Shown here one piece after another: positions 35,009-46,580 of a stretch of DNA of 64,000 nt; positions within the stretch are counted from its first letter, which is position 1; each line of letters opens with the position of its first letter. The stretch comes from Pseudofabraea citricarpa (taxonomy: Eukaryota > Ascomycota > Leotiomycetes > Helotiales > Dermateaceae). The translations under genes and the position numbers were made by a program. Below the pieces are notes generated by a model. The model was not told the origin of the DNA, made no database searches, and was given only the letters and a program-made list of their open reading frames with translations. The stretch is from NCBI GenBank assembly GCA_029641185.1, contig JAPWGK010000003.1, positions 2,604,001-2,668,000 on the forward strand, given 5' to 3'.

Positions 35009-36111
35009 ATGTCTACCTGTGGTATGTTTAAATCCAGCTACGAACTGACTGCATACCCAACACTGATTACTTCTCCTAGATGATTACTGCCCGAATCTGG
35101 CAGCGGCAATTCTTTTCACGGTCCTATTTACACTCACAACGACCTTGCACACCTACCAGGCATGGCAGTACAAAAAGTTTTTCTGCTGGGTTCTCATTAT
35201 GGGTATACATAATTCCCAACCATGCTCTATCACATGGGAAAAAGAAATTGCTAACGTACTGGGTTTGTGATAGGCGGAATTTGGGAAGTCATCGGACTTG
35301 CTTCTCGAGTTGCAGAGATCCGTGACCCTTCTTTGACAAATATGTCCAGAACCTCATTCGTCTTTATCCTGCTGGCACCTCTCTGGATCAACGCATTTGT
35401 GTACATGACTCTGGGCAGGTTGGTCTTGGTATTCATGCCAGATAAGAAGCTGTGCATGATCCCAGCTCGGCGTTTGGGCATATATTTCGTGCTTGCCGAC
35501 GTCAGGTTAGTTATACCCTTGACTTTCCACCTAGAGAAAAATATCCGAGGCTTGAATTGTTGCTTACATTGCAAGGTAGCTGCTTCTTCATCCAGCTTGT
35601 CGGTGGTGTGATGACACTTGATCAAGACGATACTGCACAGGTTATTACCGGATTGCATGTCTACACTGCCGGGACGAGTCTCCAAGAAGCATTTATTCTT
35701 CTCTTTGTCGTGCTGCTCATTATCTTCCAGCGACGTCTTCGAGGCATATTCGAAGAAAGACAGGATGTAACCTCAGCTAGAAAGCTAGTGAACGCACTCT
35801 TCATCGTGTTGTTTTTAATCACTGCAAGTCCCCCTACAGTAGTAATATCTATCAATAGCAGTGCATACTGACCTGTGCCATAGTTCCGTATCGCCTTTCG
35901 AATTATTGAGTTTTCGGCGCCTTTGGACTCACAAGTATATTCCACCATCAATGACAACGAAGCTTTTATATATGTCTTCGATATATCACTTATGTTTCTG
36001 GCATTGGTTGTCTTTAATGTCTATCATCCAGGCAAGACCTTGCAAGGCCCAGAATCAGAATTCCCGAGCCGGGTGGGATTACGATTGAAGAATTTAGGGA
36101 GAAAGAGATAG
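35009..36111 (+). CDS. RTA1-like membrane protein
   Basis: Five exons: 35009-35021 (13 nt), 35080-35202, 35274-35505, 35580-35823 and 35884-36111; 279 aa. The last intron (35824-35883) is best read as a GC-AG intron: GCAAGT donor, CTGAC branch, CATAG acceptor. It gives L-F-L-I-T-F-R-I-A-F-R-I-I-E-F, the expected helix. A GT donor at 35839 would also keep the frame but inserts five residues (A-S-P-P-T). Seven transmembrane helices and the family blocks L-A-P-L-W-I-N-A-F-V-Y-M-x-L-G-R and S-C-F-F-I-Q-L-V-G-G-V are present, as is the Y-V-F-D region near the end. Yeast relatives (Rta1, Rsb1) affect resistance to toxic lipids and azole-like drugs. Ligand unknown. Confidence 0.85.
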
Positions 36112-36553
36112 AAGAAGAGGGCTCCTAATACGAGTAACCCGGATGCTGGTGGTTGTTTTACTTTCTTGCTCAAATCCACCCTGATTTTATAATGCCTTCA
36201 AATCTTGTGTCATTGTCGAATCTAGTCACGTTTACAAAGTAGTAGGGATATTTGGGGTGATATAACGAAGACTTAGCCGAATGTGGAATTTCATGGATTT
36301 TGTACCGTTGTCGTCCTCTGTTACATCTCCTTGGTTTACCCCAATAAATCACGCTCAAATACCAGCTTCTGGGAAACATTTTCTAGCCTTTCAGCATTAA
36401 GATTAGATTATATACATCAACAAAATTATCCGCCCTCATCAACCCGAACCGCATTTCTCATTTACACGGCGAAAATGGCCGTGAGCTGTATAAAAAACGA
36501 TTCTCACAAAACATAGCGGAACATGACCTGTCAACAAAATTAGTTTCACAAGT
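36112..36553. other. Intergenic between convergent RTA1-like and MFS genes
   Basis: 442 bp of 3' flanking sequence from both genes; no gene or repeat seen. Confidence 0.6.
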
Positions 36554-38443
36554 CTAAATCTCAAAAAGGTCTTGACTCACATTATCCTTGTCCGTAACAT
36601 TCTCAAATCCCTGCACGCGACTTTGTTCTCGAAGAGATTCTAGTTCCTCCTCGCTCTTTCCCTCCAGAGCAAGATCACGTTTCTTGTTCTCGCGGGCATA
36701 GAGGAATCGTAACACGAGGTTGAAGAGAAGGTTTAGTATAAACCCTACGAGCATAGCAATGATCCCCGAATGATAGGATGGGGCTTCTTTTGCCTTGAAA
36801 CATTGTGGGCCTTTGAAGAGTGAGTTACACGTAAGTACATATATATATTTTGAAACATCTGATTTTGATGTTCGTGAAGGAGATAGATAGAGTGACTTAC
36901 CGACAATCTGACCAACACAATACATGACAAACACCATAGCACTGGCCATACTCTTCTTGGTGCTTCCAGCGACGTTCGTAGCCAACAAACCAAGCAAGAC
37001 CATGAATCCTGTTGGGTACCCAGCAAGGAGCCAGACACCAACCAAACGACCCCATTTATTCTCAGCATCGAGCTGGTTGATCAATAGCGTGCCGATGATA
37101 GGTGGAATCATAGCTACACTGCCGACAATAAGTCTAGCATTGGGAAGCTTCGTTTGTGCCCAGCCACCAAGAAGAGTGAAGACGGCCTGTAAGAACGAGA
37201 GAGGCATATTCATCAGCGAAGTTTGTAGGGGCGTGAATCCAAATCCTTTAATAATGATCGATCCGAAACTGAGTCCACCTGATGCAACAGCATTCACGAA
37301 TGAGATTAAGGCGAGTAGCAATATTTTCGGATCTGTAAGCGCCTCCATGACTTGGGCTTTGACGAAAGTTCGTGTCTTCGTACCAGTCTTATTCTCCACC
37401 ACACGCTGAATCGCAACAACTCGCTCCTCCTCTGTCAACCATCTTGTCGTTGCTGGATTATCCGGCACGATGAGCAAGAATAGAACACCCCAGACGATAG
37501 TGAAAGCACCAAGGATCAGATAAATCAGTTTCCAGGTGGCGAGACTGCCCTCAATATGTCCAATGCCAAATGTGAGGATTCCGCCGATGGTGCCAAAAAG
37601 TCCTAAGAAGGAAATCCAGATAGCGGAGCGCGAGGCTTGTTCTTGTCGGGTCCACCAGATTCCTGTGATGGCCACAAATCCCGGAGAGATAGTAGCTTCA
37701 AACATGCCGAGCAAAAATCGCACGGTCGCTAGTCCAGCGAAGGAACTGCATGTTGCTGTGATCATAAGAATACCTGCCCATGCAATGATGTTGCCTGCCG
37801 TGTTTGTCAGTTTTGGTTTCCAGAAAAGAAATCCAACAATGCTTACATGCGAGAAATTTGGCAATTGGAAATCGTTGCATCAGAGCAACCCCCTTAGTGA
37901 AGTTAGTTATTTGATTATTTGGATCTCTATGAGAAGTAGCTTACAGGATACTCTGCGAGCATGTATCCGAAATAGAAGATTGAACTGTTGCTATGTCAAA
38001 ACAATTGCTCTATAACCCAGAGACATTATAAACATACGAAGCCCATGAGTAGTCCTGTCCTTTCAAATTGTTGTCTGGAATAATACCAAAGACAGAGGAA
38101 TACCCCAGAGAGGTTTTGTCGAGGAATTGCAAACCTGCAGGAAGCATGAATGTATAAGTCAAGGGAACCCAATGAAGTGTGGCAGAAGAAATCATGTACC
38201 GTAGGTAATACAGAGGAATGGCAAGATGTAGAGATCAATCTTCCTGAGAACCTTCTTTGATAGGATTGGATCTACTGCACCGTTGGCCAAAGCCTGAGCA
38301 GCTATAGCTCCCGCCTCATCATCAATTCGAAAATCCGATTTTCCCAAGTCATCGGCCTCGTTTGTTCTGACAGCAGTGATCTTCTCATCTGGTTGAACAA
38401 CCTCTTGCTCTGGCTGAGCTACTTTCTCAATGGGAGCAGTCAT
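36554..38443 (-). CDS. MFS transporter, allantoate permease (Dal5) family
   Basis: Six exons on the minus strand: 38443-38200, 38134-38038, 37990-37945, 37892-37847, 37794-36901 and 36810-36554; 527 aa. Two consecutive 46-nt exons occur, and the last intron is 90 nt. After a hydrophilic N terminus of about 70 residues come twelve transmembrane helices with the anion:cation symporter signatures: R-K-I-D-L-Y-I-L-P-F-L-C, L-D-K-T-S-L-G-Y-S-S, R-F-L-L-G-M-F-E-A-x-I-S-P-G and F-I-P-x-like W-L-T-E-E-E-R. This group transports allantoate, vitamins and carboxylates. It is divergent from the GT17 gene, and GATA-type sites lie in the promoter. The substrate cannot be named. Confidence 0.9.
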
Positions 38444-39306
38444 ACTGTGGACTGAGAAAAAAAAAGAACCTCAAAAGTGGGAGAGCGAAGACGCAAAACA
38501 GGAGAAGTTCCAGACACCAGGAGACGAGAGGCAGGAAGCTGCTATATGTACGATGCAGTATCCATCCATGCCATTATCATAGCAATAATCAAATTTCTTT
38601 CTCCGTGATAGGAGGGCTGCTTTCGGCCGGCATTTTGATGCTATCCCACTCATGCGCTGATCACCATGAGGTCCCAACGTGCAGATTCGTGATAAGACAT
38701 GGCGAAAGAAGGAAAATCCGTCCAGATGACCGGAAGCCGCCTCATAATCGGCCGTGCTGATGAGGCCAGAGATAAGAACTCTCCACCATCGGCCAGAACG
38801 CAGCTGTTTTGGTCGGCGGTTTCCCCAGATTCATCTTGAATGCCGGGTTGTTGGGTTGTTCTGTCTGTACCCATGCCAAGATCGACGCTCGACGTGCCAA
38901 CTGCAACCGATATTTGTCTCTCGTACTTACAAGATGCCATCGCGACGTACGACGTATGCAAACACGTATAATGTCAGTTTGCATGCCAAGGTAGGGACAA
39001 AGTCCCTATTTAAGCACTTCCAGACTTTCCGGCGCCAAGGAAGGGCGCAAAGCTTATGAGATGAAACGAAGTCCGACGATGGCTTGTCATTGGGCTCCTA
39101 CAGTAAGCAGCGAAGGGAGCACCGGAACGGCTCTCATAATACTTGTACGGATCATGTCAGCAATGCAGAATGGCCGTCAATTAGTCGAGTACGAGGGCGC
39201 AGTTTGCGAGGAAGGAACGCACGAAGTACTTGACCTCCTCCTTCGACCTTGTCTTTGCGTCTCTGCGTCTGCGAGGCCGCGAACAATGTGAGCGACAGAG
39301 AGAGCC
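38444..39306. promoter_or_regulatory. Divergent promoter MFS / GT17 with GATA-type sites
   Basis: 863 bp shared by two divergent genes. HGATAR sites: TTATCA (38574-38579, i.e. TGATAA on the MFS strand), TGATAG (38606-38611), TGATAAG (38690-38696) and AGATAAG (38769-38775). They cluster 130-330 bp from the MFS start, suggesting nitrogen-source control of the transporter (inference from AreA knowledge). Confidence 0.4.
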
Positions 39307-40488
39307 ATGCCGGCCATACTAGGATTCAGAGAGCCAAAAGGATGGAATTTGCGAAATAAGTGCAGGAAACGACGGGTTCTAGAGGTGCTTATCTTGTTCA
39401 TACTTGTCTGGGTGTTCTGGGGTCACCGTCGAGAGTTTGTAACTGCGCGCAAGATCATCTCGGCCGAGGACATAGCATATGTCGAGAGCCAGCTCGTGGG
39501 CAATGCGACAACCATAGGCAAGTACGGGCCTCTCGCGGAGGCAAACATACAGACACAGTGCAGTGCTCATGGGTGGCGGCCGTTCCCCAAGCAGAAGACA
39601 CGGCGCAAGGTCTACGATCTCTTCATGGTCAGCAACGAACTGGACTGGCTGGAGATCCGGCTCAACGAGTTATACCTCTCAGTCGATTACTTCGTTATCC
39701 TCGAATCAGCCACGACTTTCACCGGCCTCCCGAAACCTACCACATTCAAAGATAACTGGGCGCGATTCGAGAAGTTTCACGCAAAGATAATATACCATGA
39801 GTTGGAGAATCCGCCTATGGATTCTTACATTACTTGGGTACACGAGGACTTTCAGAGAAACGCCATGTTCACTCAGGTTATACCAGCATTGACCGACAAA
39901 CAAGCGGCAAACATTGGGGATGTAATCCTCGTGTCAGACATTGATGAGATCCCACGCCCGACGGCACTGAACATCCTTCGAAACTGCGAATTCCCACGCC
40001 GTGTTACGCTCCGAAGTCGGTTCTACTACTATGGATTTCAATGGCTACACAGGGGCCCGGAATGGGAACATCCGCAAGCAACTACGTATCAAGGTCCTCA
40101 TGGTACGATTTTGCCTGCCGATCTGCGGAATGGTGAAGGGGGCAGTCGGATCCTGGGCTGGTTTGAGAAGGCGGAGTTGTACAATGCAGGATGGCACTGC
40201 AGTTCGTGCTTCTCAACTATCGAAGAGATGTTAACCAAGATGGCGAGCTTCTCGCACACGAAACTCAACGAGGAGGTGTTTCGGGACCCAACTAGAATTG
40301 TGGATAGGGTACGGAAAGGCCTGGATCTCTGGGATCGGAAAGGGGAGTTTTATAACAGAATCGAAGGCAATGAAGATATGCCAAGATACATGAAAGAGAA
40401 CAAGGAGAGATTCAAATACATGATCAACCGCGATAATCCAAGTGCAGGCTTTAGCGATTTCGGCCTGGAGGAGAATTGGAATGATTGA
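39307..40488 (+). CDS. Glycosyltransferase family 17 (N-acetylglucosaminyltransferase-like)
   Basis: Single exon, 393 aa. A basic N terminus (residues 1-23) is followed by one hydrophobic anchor at about 24-38, so it is a type II Golgi membrane protein. The catalytic part shows GT17 features: L-F-M-V-S-N-E-L-D-W-L-E-I-R-L-N-E-L near residue 100, V-D-Y-F-V-I-L-E-S, then the metal-binding V-S-D-I-D-E-I-P near residue 210, and G-P-x-W x E-H-P and G-W-H-C-S x C-F motifs further on. The animal member (MGAT3) adds bisecting GlcNAc to N-glycans; fungal GT17 proteins have no agreed substrate. The downstream gene is on the same strand but 0.7 kb away. Confidence 0.88.
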   Translation: MPAILGFREPKGWNLRNKCRKRRVLEVLILFILVWVFWGHRREFVTARKIISAEDIAYVESQLVGNATTIGKYGPLAEANIQTQCSAHGWRPFPKQKTRRKVYDLFMVSNELDWLEIRLNELYLSVDYFVILESATTFTGLPKPTTFKDNWARFEKFHAKIIYHELENPPMDSYITWVHEDFQRNAMFTQVIPALTDKQAANIGDVILVSDIDEIPRPTALNILRNCEFPRRVTLRSRFYYYGFQWLHRGPEWEHPQATTYQGPHGTILPADLRNGEGGSRILGWFEKAELYNAGWHCSSCFSTIEEMLTKMASFSHTKLNEEVFRDPTRIVDRVRKGLDLWDRKGEFYNRIEGNEDMPRYMKENKERFKYMINRDNPSAGFSDFGLEENWND

Positions 40489-41203
40489 TCACTTACAGGT
40501 CCTGAATATGACGGGGCGTATTGGAGTTAGCAGTGGTGTTGGGAGTGAAGCATGGCATAGTACATGGTATTGGAAGTATGAGGGGCACCCTAAGAGACTT
40601 GGTGAGTATATAATTTTTTCTTGGCTCATTCGAAAGAAGGAATGTGACTTCAATTGAACAAGGCGGATGAAAACAGGACCAAAGAACAATTCAAAAGGAA
40701 AAATCGAGATAAATCAATTCTACAAAAATTAATCCTGTTATAAGGATTCCATTGCTCTCATCATACCTGCATACTATCCGAGTCAAGAACAGTTCAGCTA
40801 ATTGAGAATTATGAGCAGTGCTTGTCCATCAAAAGCTCATCCACACATCATGTGATCATCGACTCCCCTAACCCCGGTTCACCCCGCTGTATATCGGTAT
40901 TCCCCCTTGTGCCCCCCACAGTCCCCATTTACTCCCCCAGATGCACTTGGATCTCAAAGTAGAGGGTGTGGCAATAAGGATTGAGGGTTCGCAAAAACCC
41001 CATTGATAGTGACTGGCTCAATCCAAAGCCAACACCGAGGTCCATGTGTGCTCATCTGGAACGGGACTGAGGTCCGGCAAGCGGAAATCCCCCTCGCTGC
41101 GCAGATGTCAAGATCAGGAAGTTGCTTAACGAAGGTATTTAGGACGTCCATTACCGCACAGCATGTCTTAAGTTATTTTTTGATTACAACACAAGAACTC
41201 GTC
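40489..41203. promoter_or_regulatory. Promoter of the FAD monooxygenase with C-rich motif cluster
   Basis: 715 bp. At 40861-40940 there is a C-rich stretch with several CCCCGG, CCCCGC, CCCCAG and CTCCCC words. On the minus strand these read as SYGGRG, the CreA/Mig1-type site for carbon repression; CCCCT is also the stress element (STRE). No gene is supported in this interval. Confidence 0.4.
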
Positions 41204-43324
41204 ATGGGATCTATTAGTCCTCCTTTCGCCATCAGGGATACTCCTATAGAGAACCTCCGGCCTTTGAAGGTGCGAGTTATCGGCGCGGGATATTCTGGCA
41301 TTTACTTGGGCATCCGTATACCTCAGCGGCTGCGCAACGTTGACCTTCAGATTTACGAGAAGAACGAGGGTGTTGGGGGGACGTGGTGGGAGAATAGATA
41401 TCCTGGGGTAAGTACTAAGTGAAGTTTTTATATGGATGTCTGAGGATAAAATCCGTCGTCTTTCTCGTCCCTTTTATACCGAATTTGCCACTGCAAACCA
41501 TATTTATGTTCCTGTACTGACTGAAGATAATAGTGTGCCTGCGATATTCCTTGTGAGTTGTGAACCTGACCCATGCCTCATTAATGTCCAGAATCAAGCT
41601 GATTCCTTATAGCACATTCATACCAATACTCTTTCGACCCCAACCCAAATTGGTCTTCATTCTATGCTCCAGCACGTGAGATCTGTGACTATCTGCAAGG
41701 AATTGCAGAGAAGTACGGAGTTCTCAAGTACATCAAGACATCACACAAGATCATAGACTGCAAATGGGATGATGTGGTAAAGAAATGGTAAGCAACTCAC
41801 AAGAGAGGAACAAAGCATGTGTGCTTAATATTTATAGGATTATTCAGATAGAGAATACCAAGACGGGTGAAACTATAGTGGATGATGCGGACGTTCTCAT
41901 CTCGGCTCGAGGTGGTCTCAACGAGATCTCTTGGCCCACTATACCCGGCCTGGATACTTTTCAAGGCGAAGTCATGCATTCTGCAGCATGGAATCAAGAG
42001 TAAGTTTGTGTCTCTGTTGATTTCTCAGCGGGGTGGCTTTTTCTGACTTTTTGTAGATATGACTTCAAAGACAAGCAAGTAGGTGTGATAGGAGGCGGTT
42101 CAAGCTCGATACAGATCGTGCCCAGTCTGCAAAAAGTCGTATCAAAATTAAGCTGCTTTGTGAGGAGTCGAACTTGGATCTCGAATCCTTTTGGTGATGG
42201 TAAAGAGTCCCAACAAACGTTTGTACACATGATTAATCGATTACAGACGCGATGGAGAAATTAGGGTTAGACCCAAAACAAGTAGAATGTAAGTGATACA
42301 CATAACTCAAGACAGCCCACAACTAATTCTTCCAGTCTCTGCAGAGCAGAAAGAAGAGTTCCGTACAGACCCAGAAAAGTTCCTGAAGTTCCGCAAGATC
42401 ATTGAAGCCGATGGGAATACGATCCACGGCGTCACGTTCCGTGATTCTGAGATGCAAAAGGGTGCCGTCGAGAAATTTCGAGCTATGATGAAGCAACGTC
42501 TCGCAAAGAAACCTGAGATCGTCGATGCTCTCACGCCCTCCTTCGCAGTAGGCTGTCGCCGTCTAACACCAGGTCCGGGCTACCTCGAAGCTCTAGTAGA
42601 AGACAACGTCGACTTCATAAGCGAGCAGATCCAATGCATAACACCCACGGGCATCATCCTCAGCAGCGGGCGAGCCATCGAACTCGACGCACTGGTGTGC
42701 GCAACGGGGTTCAAAGCCAACGCACCACCGCCCTTCGCCGTGACGGGGAAGCACGGGCAAACGCTGCAGCAGAGGTTCACGCCGTACCCGGAATCGTACC
42801 TGACCATGACGGTGGACGGGTTCCCGAACTTCTTCATGATGCTGGGGCCCAACTCAACCATCGGCAGCGGCTCGCTGACCATGATGATCGAGACCGAGGG
42901 CGACTACATCACCAAGTGCATCCGCAAGCTGCAGAAGGAGGACTACGCCAGCATGGCGCCCAAGGCGTCGCGCGTCCAGGACTTCCAGGCCTACATCGCC
43001 CAGTACTTCAAGGACACCGTCTACATGGACCACTGCAACTCGTGGTACCGCAGCGAGGGCGGCAAGGGCGATCGCATCGTCGGCCTCTGGCCCGGAAGCA
43101 CCCTGCACTGCCTCGAGGCCATGCGCGCCCCGCGCTGGGAGGATTTCGAGTACGAGTCTAGAGAGGCCAACAGGTTGACATGGTTGGGCAATGGATGGAG
43201 CGAGACCATGCTGCCGGGCGGAGGTGATCCCGCTTGGTATCTGGAGCCGTGCATGGTGGATGTCCCTCTGGTGGGCAGGCCGGAGGAGGATGAGAAATTG
43301 AAAATGCGCCCTTTCTCGCATTGA
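41204..43324 (+). CDS. FAD-dependent Baeyer-Villiger-type monooxygenase
   Basis: Seven exons: 41204-41407, 41534-41552 (19 nt), 41613-41787, 41838-41999, 42057-42199, 42247-42288 and 42336-43324; 577 aa. The FAD-binding Rossmann motif G-A-G-Y-S-G is at residues 27-32, followed by G-V-G-G-T-W-W-E-N-R-Y-P-G. The Baeyer-Villiger fingerprint F-x-G-x-x-x-H-x-x-x-W is present (F-Q-G-E-V-M-H-S-A-A-W, about 174-184) and the NADPH motif G-G-G-S-S-S at about 200. Such enzymes insert oxygen next to ketones (cyclic, steroid or polyketide-derived). No biosynthetic core gene is adjacent. The last exon changes sharply to GC-ending codons from about 42590 to 43150, unlike the first half. Confidence 0.9.
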
Positions 43325-44431
43325 TTTGGCCCAGGGAGATTGATTGAGCAGAATCAAACACTCTCGTCGGTTATTTATATACGTATATGGCACTTAACGT
43401 AGGTATATATCAATAAATACGAGTCATGACAATGCACTTTGTCGGCTTCTGCTTGCATGCCATACTCGCCTGGCTCAAGATCAAATCGGTTAACTTATGC
43501 ACCAGTGGTGGTCAGTGCTCGTGCAACAGCATAATATTTTGCTACAATTATATGAAATTAAAGAGTGAAGATATCGGGTCAAGAAGTTGATATATAAGTT
43601 ATTATAGAAATACTCTCTATAATAATATTAGTTTTCAAATCTTTCCCACGAAATAGAGTTAAAGTAATTGCAGCGCAAAGAATAGCAATGTGGTTTTGCG
43701 TTGCACGAGCGATGACCACCCCTGGTGATGCCCTCTCACTCTCTTACATAATCATCCCAGAATGGAAATGGAAATGGGAATGGAAATTCAAGGGCCTTGG
43801 TCCTATAGCAAGCACATGGTACCTCCTCAGCTGTTGACCCCATTCCAAAGCAGGACGGCAGAGCTTTGGGACGAGTAGGGGGGCGTAACAGTAACACGGC
43901 AATTCAAATCTCGTTTTGCTTTTCTTTTTCACTAGTGCTTGCTCTCTGCAGAGTCTACTGACGAGGATTAGTTGATATCCAAGAGAGACATACATGCTAG
44001 AGAGCGATTGGGCAATAGAAATAAACACCAAGCAAGGAAATATCTGTTTAATAGAAAACACTGCTATTATAGTTACGACTAAAAAGTACTTGGATGCCTC
44101 AAGAATGTTTACTCTCTTTCTCTCATTTGTCTTCTGTCTCCTTCTACTCTCATCTCAAAACCACAGCCGAGAACCTCCTTTCTTGAATAAGCGAGTATGT
44201 GTTCTTCCCCTTTTCAACCAGGCAATACACAGGAATGGGGGTAAATCAAGCAACTACTTTCAAACTCACGCACGCACGGAGATAAGACCAAATTCAGAGC
44301 ATGCTTAATCGAGAACTTTTTGATTTCATTTCATTTGTTATAATGATAATGATAATGACCCCGTGGCCGTGCCAGAACGCCGATGCTAAATAACAAGTCC
44401 CTCCCAAAAGGCCCCTTATATATCTCTCTGT
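43325..44431. other. AT-rich intergenic between convergent genes
   Basis: 1.1 kb of convergent 3' flanks, notably AT-rich at 43500-43700. No gene is supported. Confidence 0.55.
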
Positions 44432-46580
44432 TTATGTAGCCTTCTCATTAATAATCTCGTCACCGTCTGTACTGCTGCTTCCTTTGCCAATTTTAGAAGT
44501 TGCGCTTGGGGTGCCCTTGGTGGCATGGAAATAGCCATGGACGTCTCTAGAATACTCATCGTCCTCATCAGCTAATCCGTCCTCCTTCATCTGCTTCTCA
44601 GATTGCTTCATTTCCCAATCCGCGCGCATGTCGTTAATCTGGCTCTGGTAGTCCAGTGCTGGATTGTAGTACTTTCCTTGACCACGGAGGTTCTCCCACA
44701 CGCTGAGATGTTTTGGGTGCACAGCGACACCATGATACTCATCGGATCTTCCGTCGCGAATGTATTGCCATCTTCGCTCTTGCTCCTTCAGATCAAGACC
44801 GGTGGTATCAGGGAGGAACAACCAGGTCACTACCATGCCACCGAGACCGAACCAAGGAACGACGTAGAACTTGGTTTGGGTGTCGATGTAGTTGTAGAGA
44901 ATTGAAGCGAGTAGGGCACCAAGCTTGCCAACAGCAGCGGAGAAACCGTGGGCGGTTGCTCGGACTGGAGTGGGGAAGACCTCGGCAGCGACGAGGAAAG
45001 TGACGCTGTTGGGACCAAATTGGTTGAAGAATGAGGACAGGAAATACATGGCCTGGAAGGACTTGATTCCGGAAATGCTGGTATAGTGTTTGTATGCGAA
45101 AGCGGGAATGACAAATGTGATGAAACAGACGAAAAATCCCACTTGCATCATCATTTTGCGACCGTAAAGCTTGTTGTCAATCAAGAAAGCTAAGACATAT
45201 TAGCGAAATCATAATTTTCACAGGTGAGAGACTTACAGGCAAGGTAATAACCGGCCAAAGAAACGCCGACATTGACCAAATTCCAAAGCCAACCGGTCAT
45301 GACGTTATCGCCGGTATTAGGCGAGATGACCTTGATGAATTGAGATTGGAAAAGCTTGTTTCCATAAAAGAAAACATCGTTCGCGAACCATGCGCCGGCA
45401 GTGGCGAACACTCGTGGACCGAAATGAGTGAAGGTCAATTTCAATGACTGAACATCATATCCGGTGACGTTTGACTTCTTCTTAGCGGCGTTGAGTTGCT
45501 TGCTTGCTAGTGGCATCTTGAACCAACGATAGTAGACCAACCAAAGTGTTCCAACGGCAGGCATGGCGAACGAGACACGGAAAGTCCATTGTGCTGCGAC
45601 TGCTGAATAGGGTGGGTTTCCACTACCATGATGGAAGACGATAAGCAGAAGGATTAAAATGACCTGGTTAAAGAATTGGCCCCATCCTTGCATCAAGAAG
45701 GCCATGGTGACTTTGCGACCACGATGAAGACGATCCTCCTTGGTTGAGACATGACCGGATCCAGTAGCATTCTCCATTGCTGCGGTAGCAGTCATGGGAT
45801 ATTCTCCACCGACACCAATGCCGTAGAAGAAAAGAGAGAAAGCGTAGCAGATGACCCATCCTTGCAAGTTGAGACCCCATGAGGCAACAAGCATGCAAAG
45901 ACCGAGGAACATGATGATGGCGTCCTGAATGAGACCCCAGCGACGGCCAATTCTAAGAATCATTAGTTCTATTTGTAGTTCTGATTCGTGAGAAGAACTT
46001 ACCCATCACCGAGAAGGCCAACCAAGATTTGGCCGACAATGATACCAATGACTTCCAGATAGGTGACGGCGGAAATCCAATTTTCAGAGCAGACCTCGAA
46101 GGTCTTCCAGCAGGTCGGCCACACAGCATCGAATAGTGGTGTCAGGTTACCAATCGAGAATAAAACGTATCTTAGGAGAGAATAAGCAGGAGTATGTTAA
46201 TGACTTGGAAGGCAAACATACCCTTCGAGACCCAGGCCGGCTCCAGGGAGTACAGCATTTCTGAAGTACCATCCGACTGGGGCCAGAGGGTCCTTCTTCA
46301 TCATGGAACCGATGGCCGATAGTTCCTTCTTAGCCTCGGCGTTATCGTTCTTAGTAACAAAGGACACCCGTTCTCCGAATTTTAAATCGGCCCAGTACAC
46401 ACCCTCGGGTGTGTAACTGTCGTCGGGATGTAACAGATACTGGAAGATGGCTTTCTCGTTCTCAGCCGTATGGGTATAGGGATAAGAGGCGTGGTCATCG
46501 CCGGTCTCGGGACCATGCGGGACTGGTACGCTCCCGAACTGAGGATTGTGGTGAGCATGGTGATGCATCTGATCAGCCAT
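44432..46580 (-). CDS. MFS phosphate / glycerophosphodiester-type transporter (PHO84/GIT1-like)
   Basis: Four exons on the minus strand: 46580-46222, 46170-46003, 45952-45237 and 45189-44432 (introns 47-51 nt); 666 aa. A long hydrophilic His-rich N terminus precedes twelve transmembrane helices. Diagnostic blocks: G-L-L-G-D-x-x-G-R-R-x-G (loop 2-3), the G-I-G-V-G-G-E-Y-P-M-T-A-T block of PHO84/GIT1 transporters and, in the second half, F-G-P-N-S-V-T-F-L-V-A-A-E-V-F-P-T-P-V-R-A-T-A-H-G. The central loop of about 60 residues and C-terminal tail are hydrophilic. It likely imports phosphate or glycerophosphodiesters with protons. No clear CACGTG (PHO4/NUC-1) site was found in the first 500 bp upstream, so phosphate control is unproven. 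Confidence 0.85.

Noticed and set aside
42634..43161. 175-codon frame in another phase inside the monooxygenase
   Set aside because: By-product of GC-rich codon use in the real frame; Arg/His/Ala-rich with no domain.
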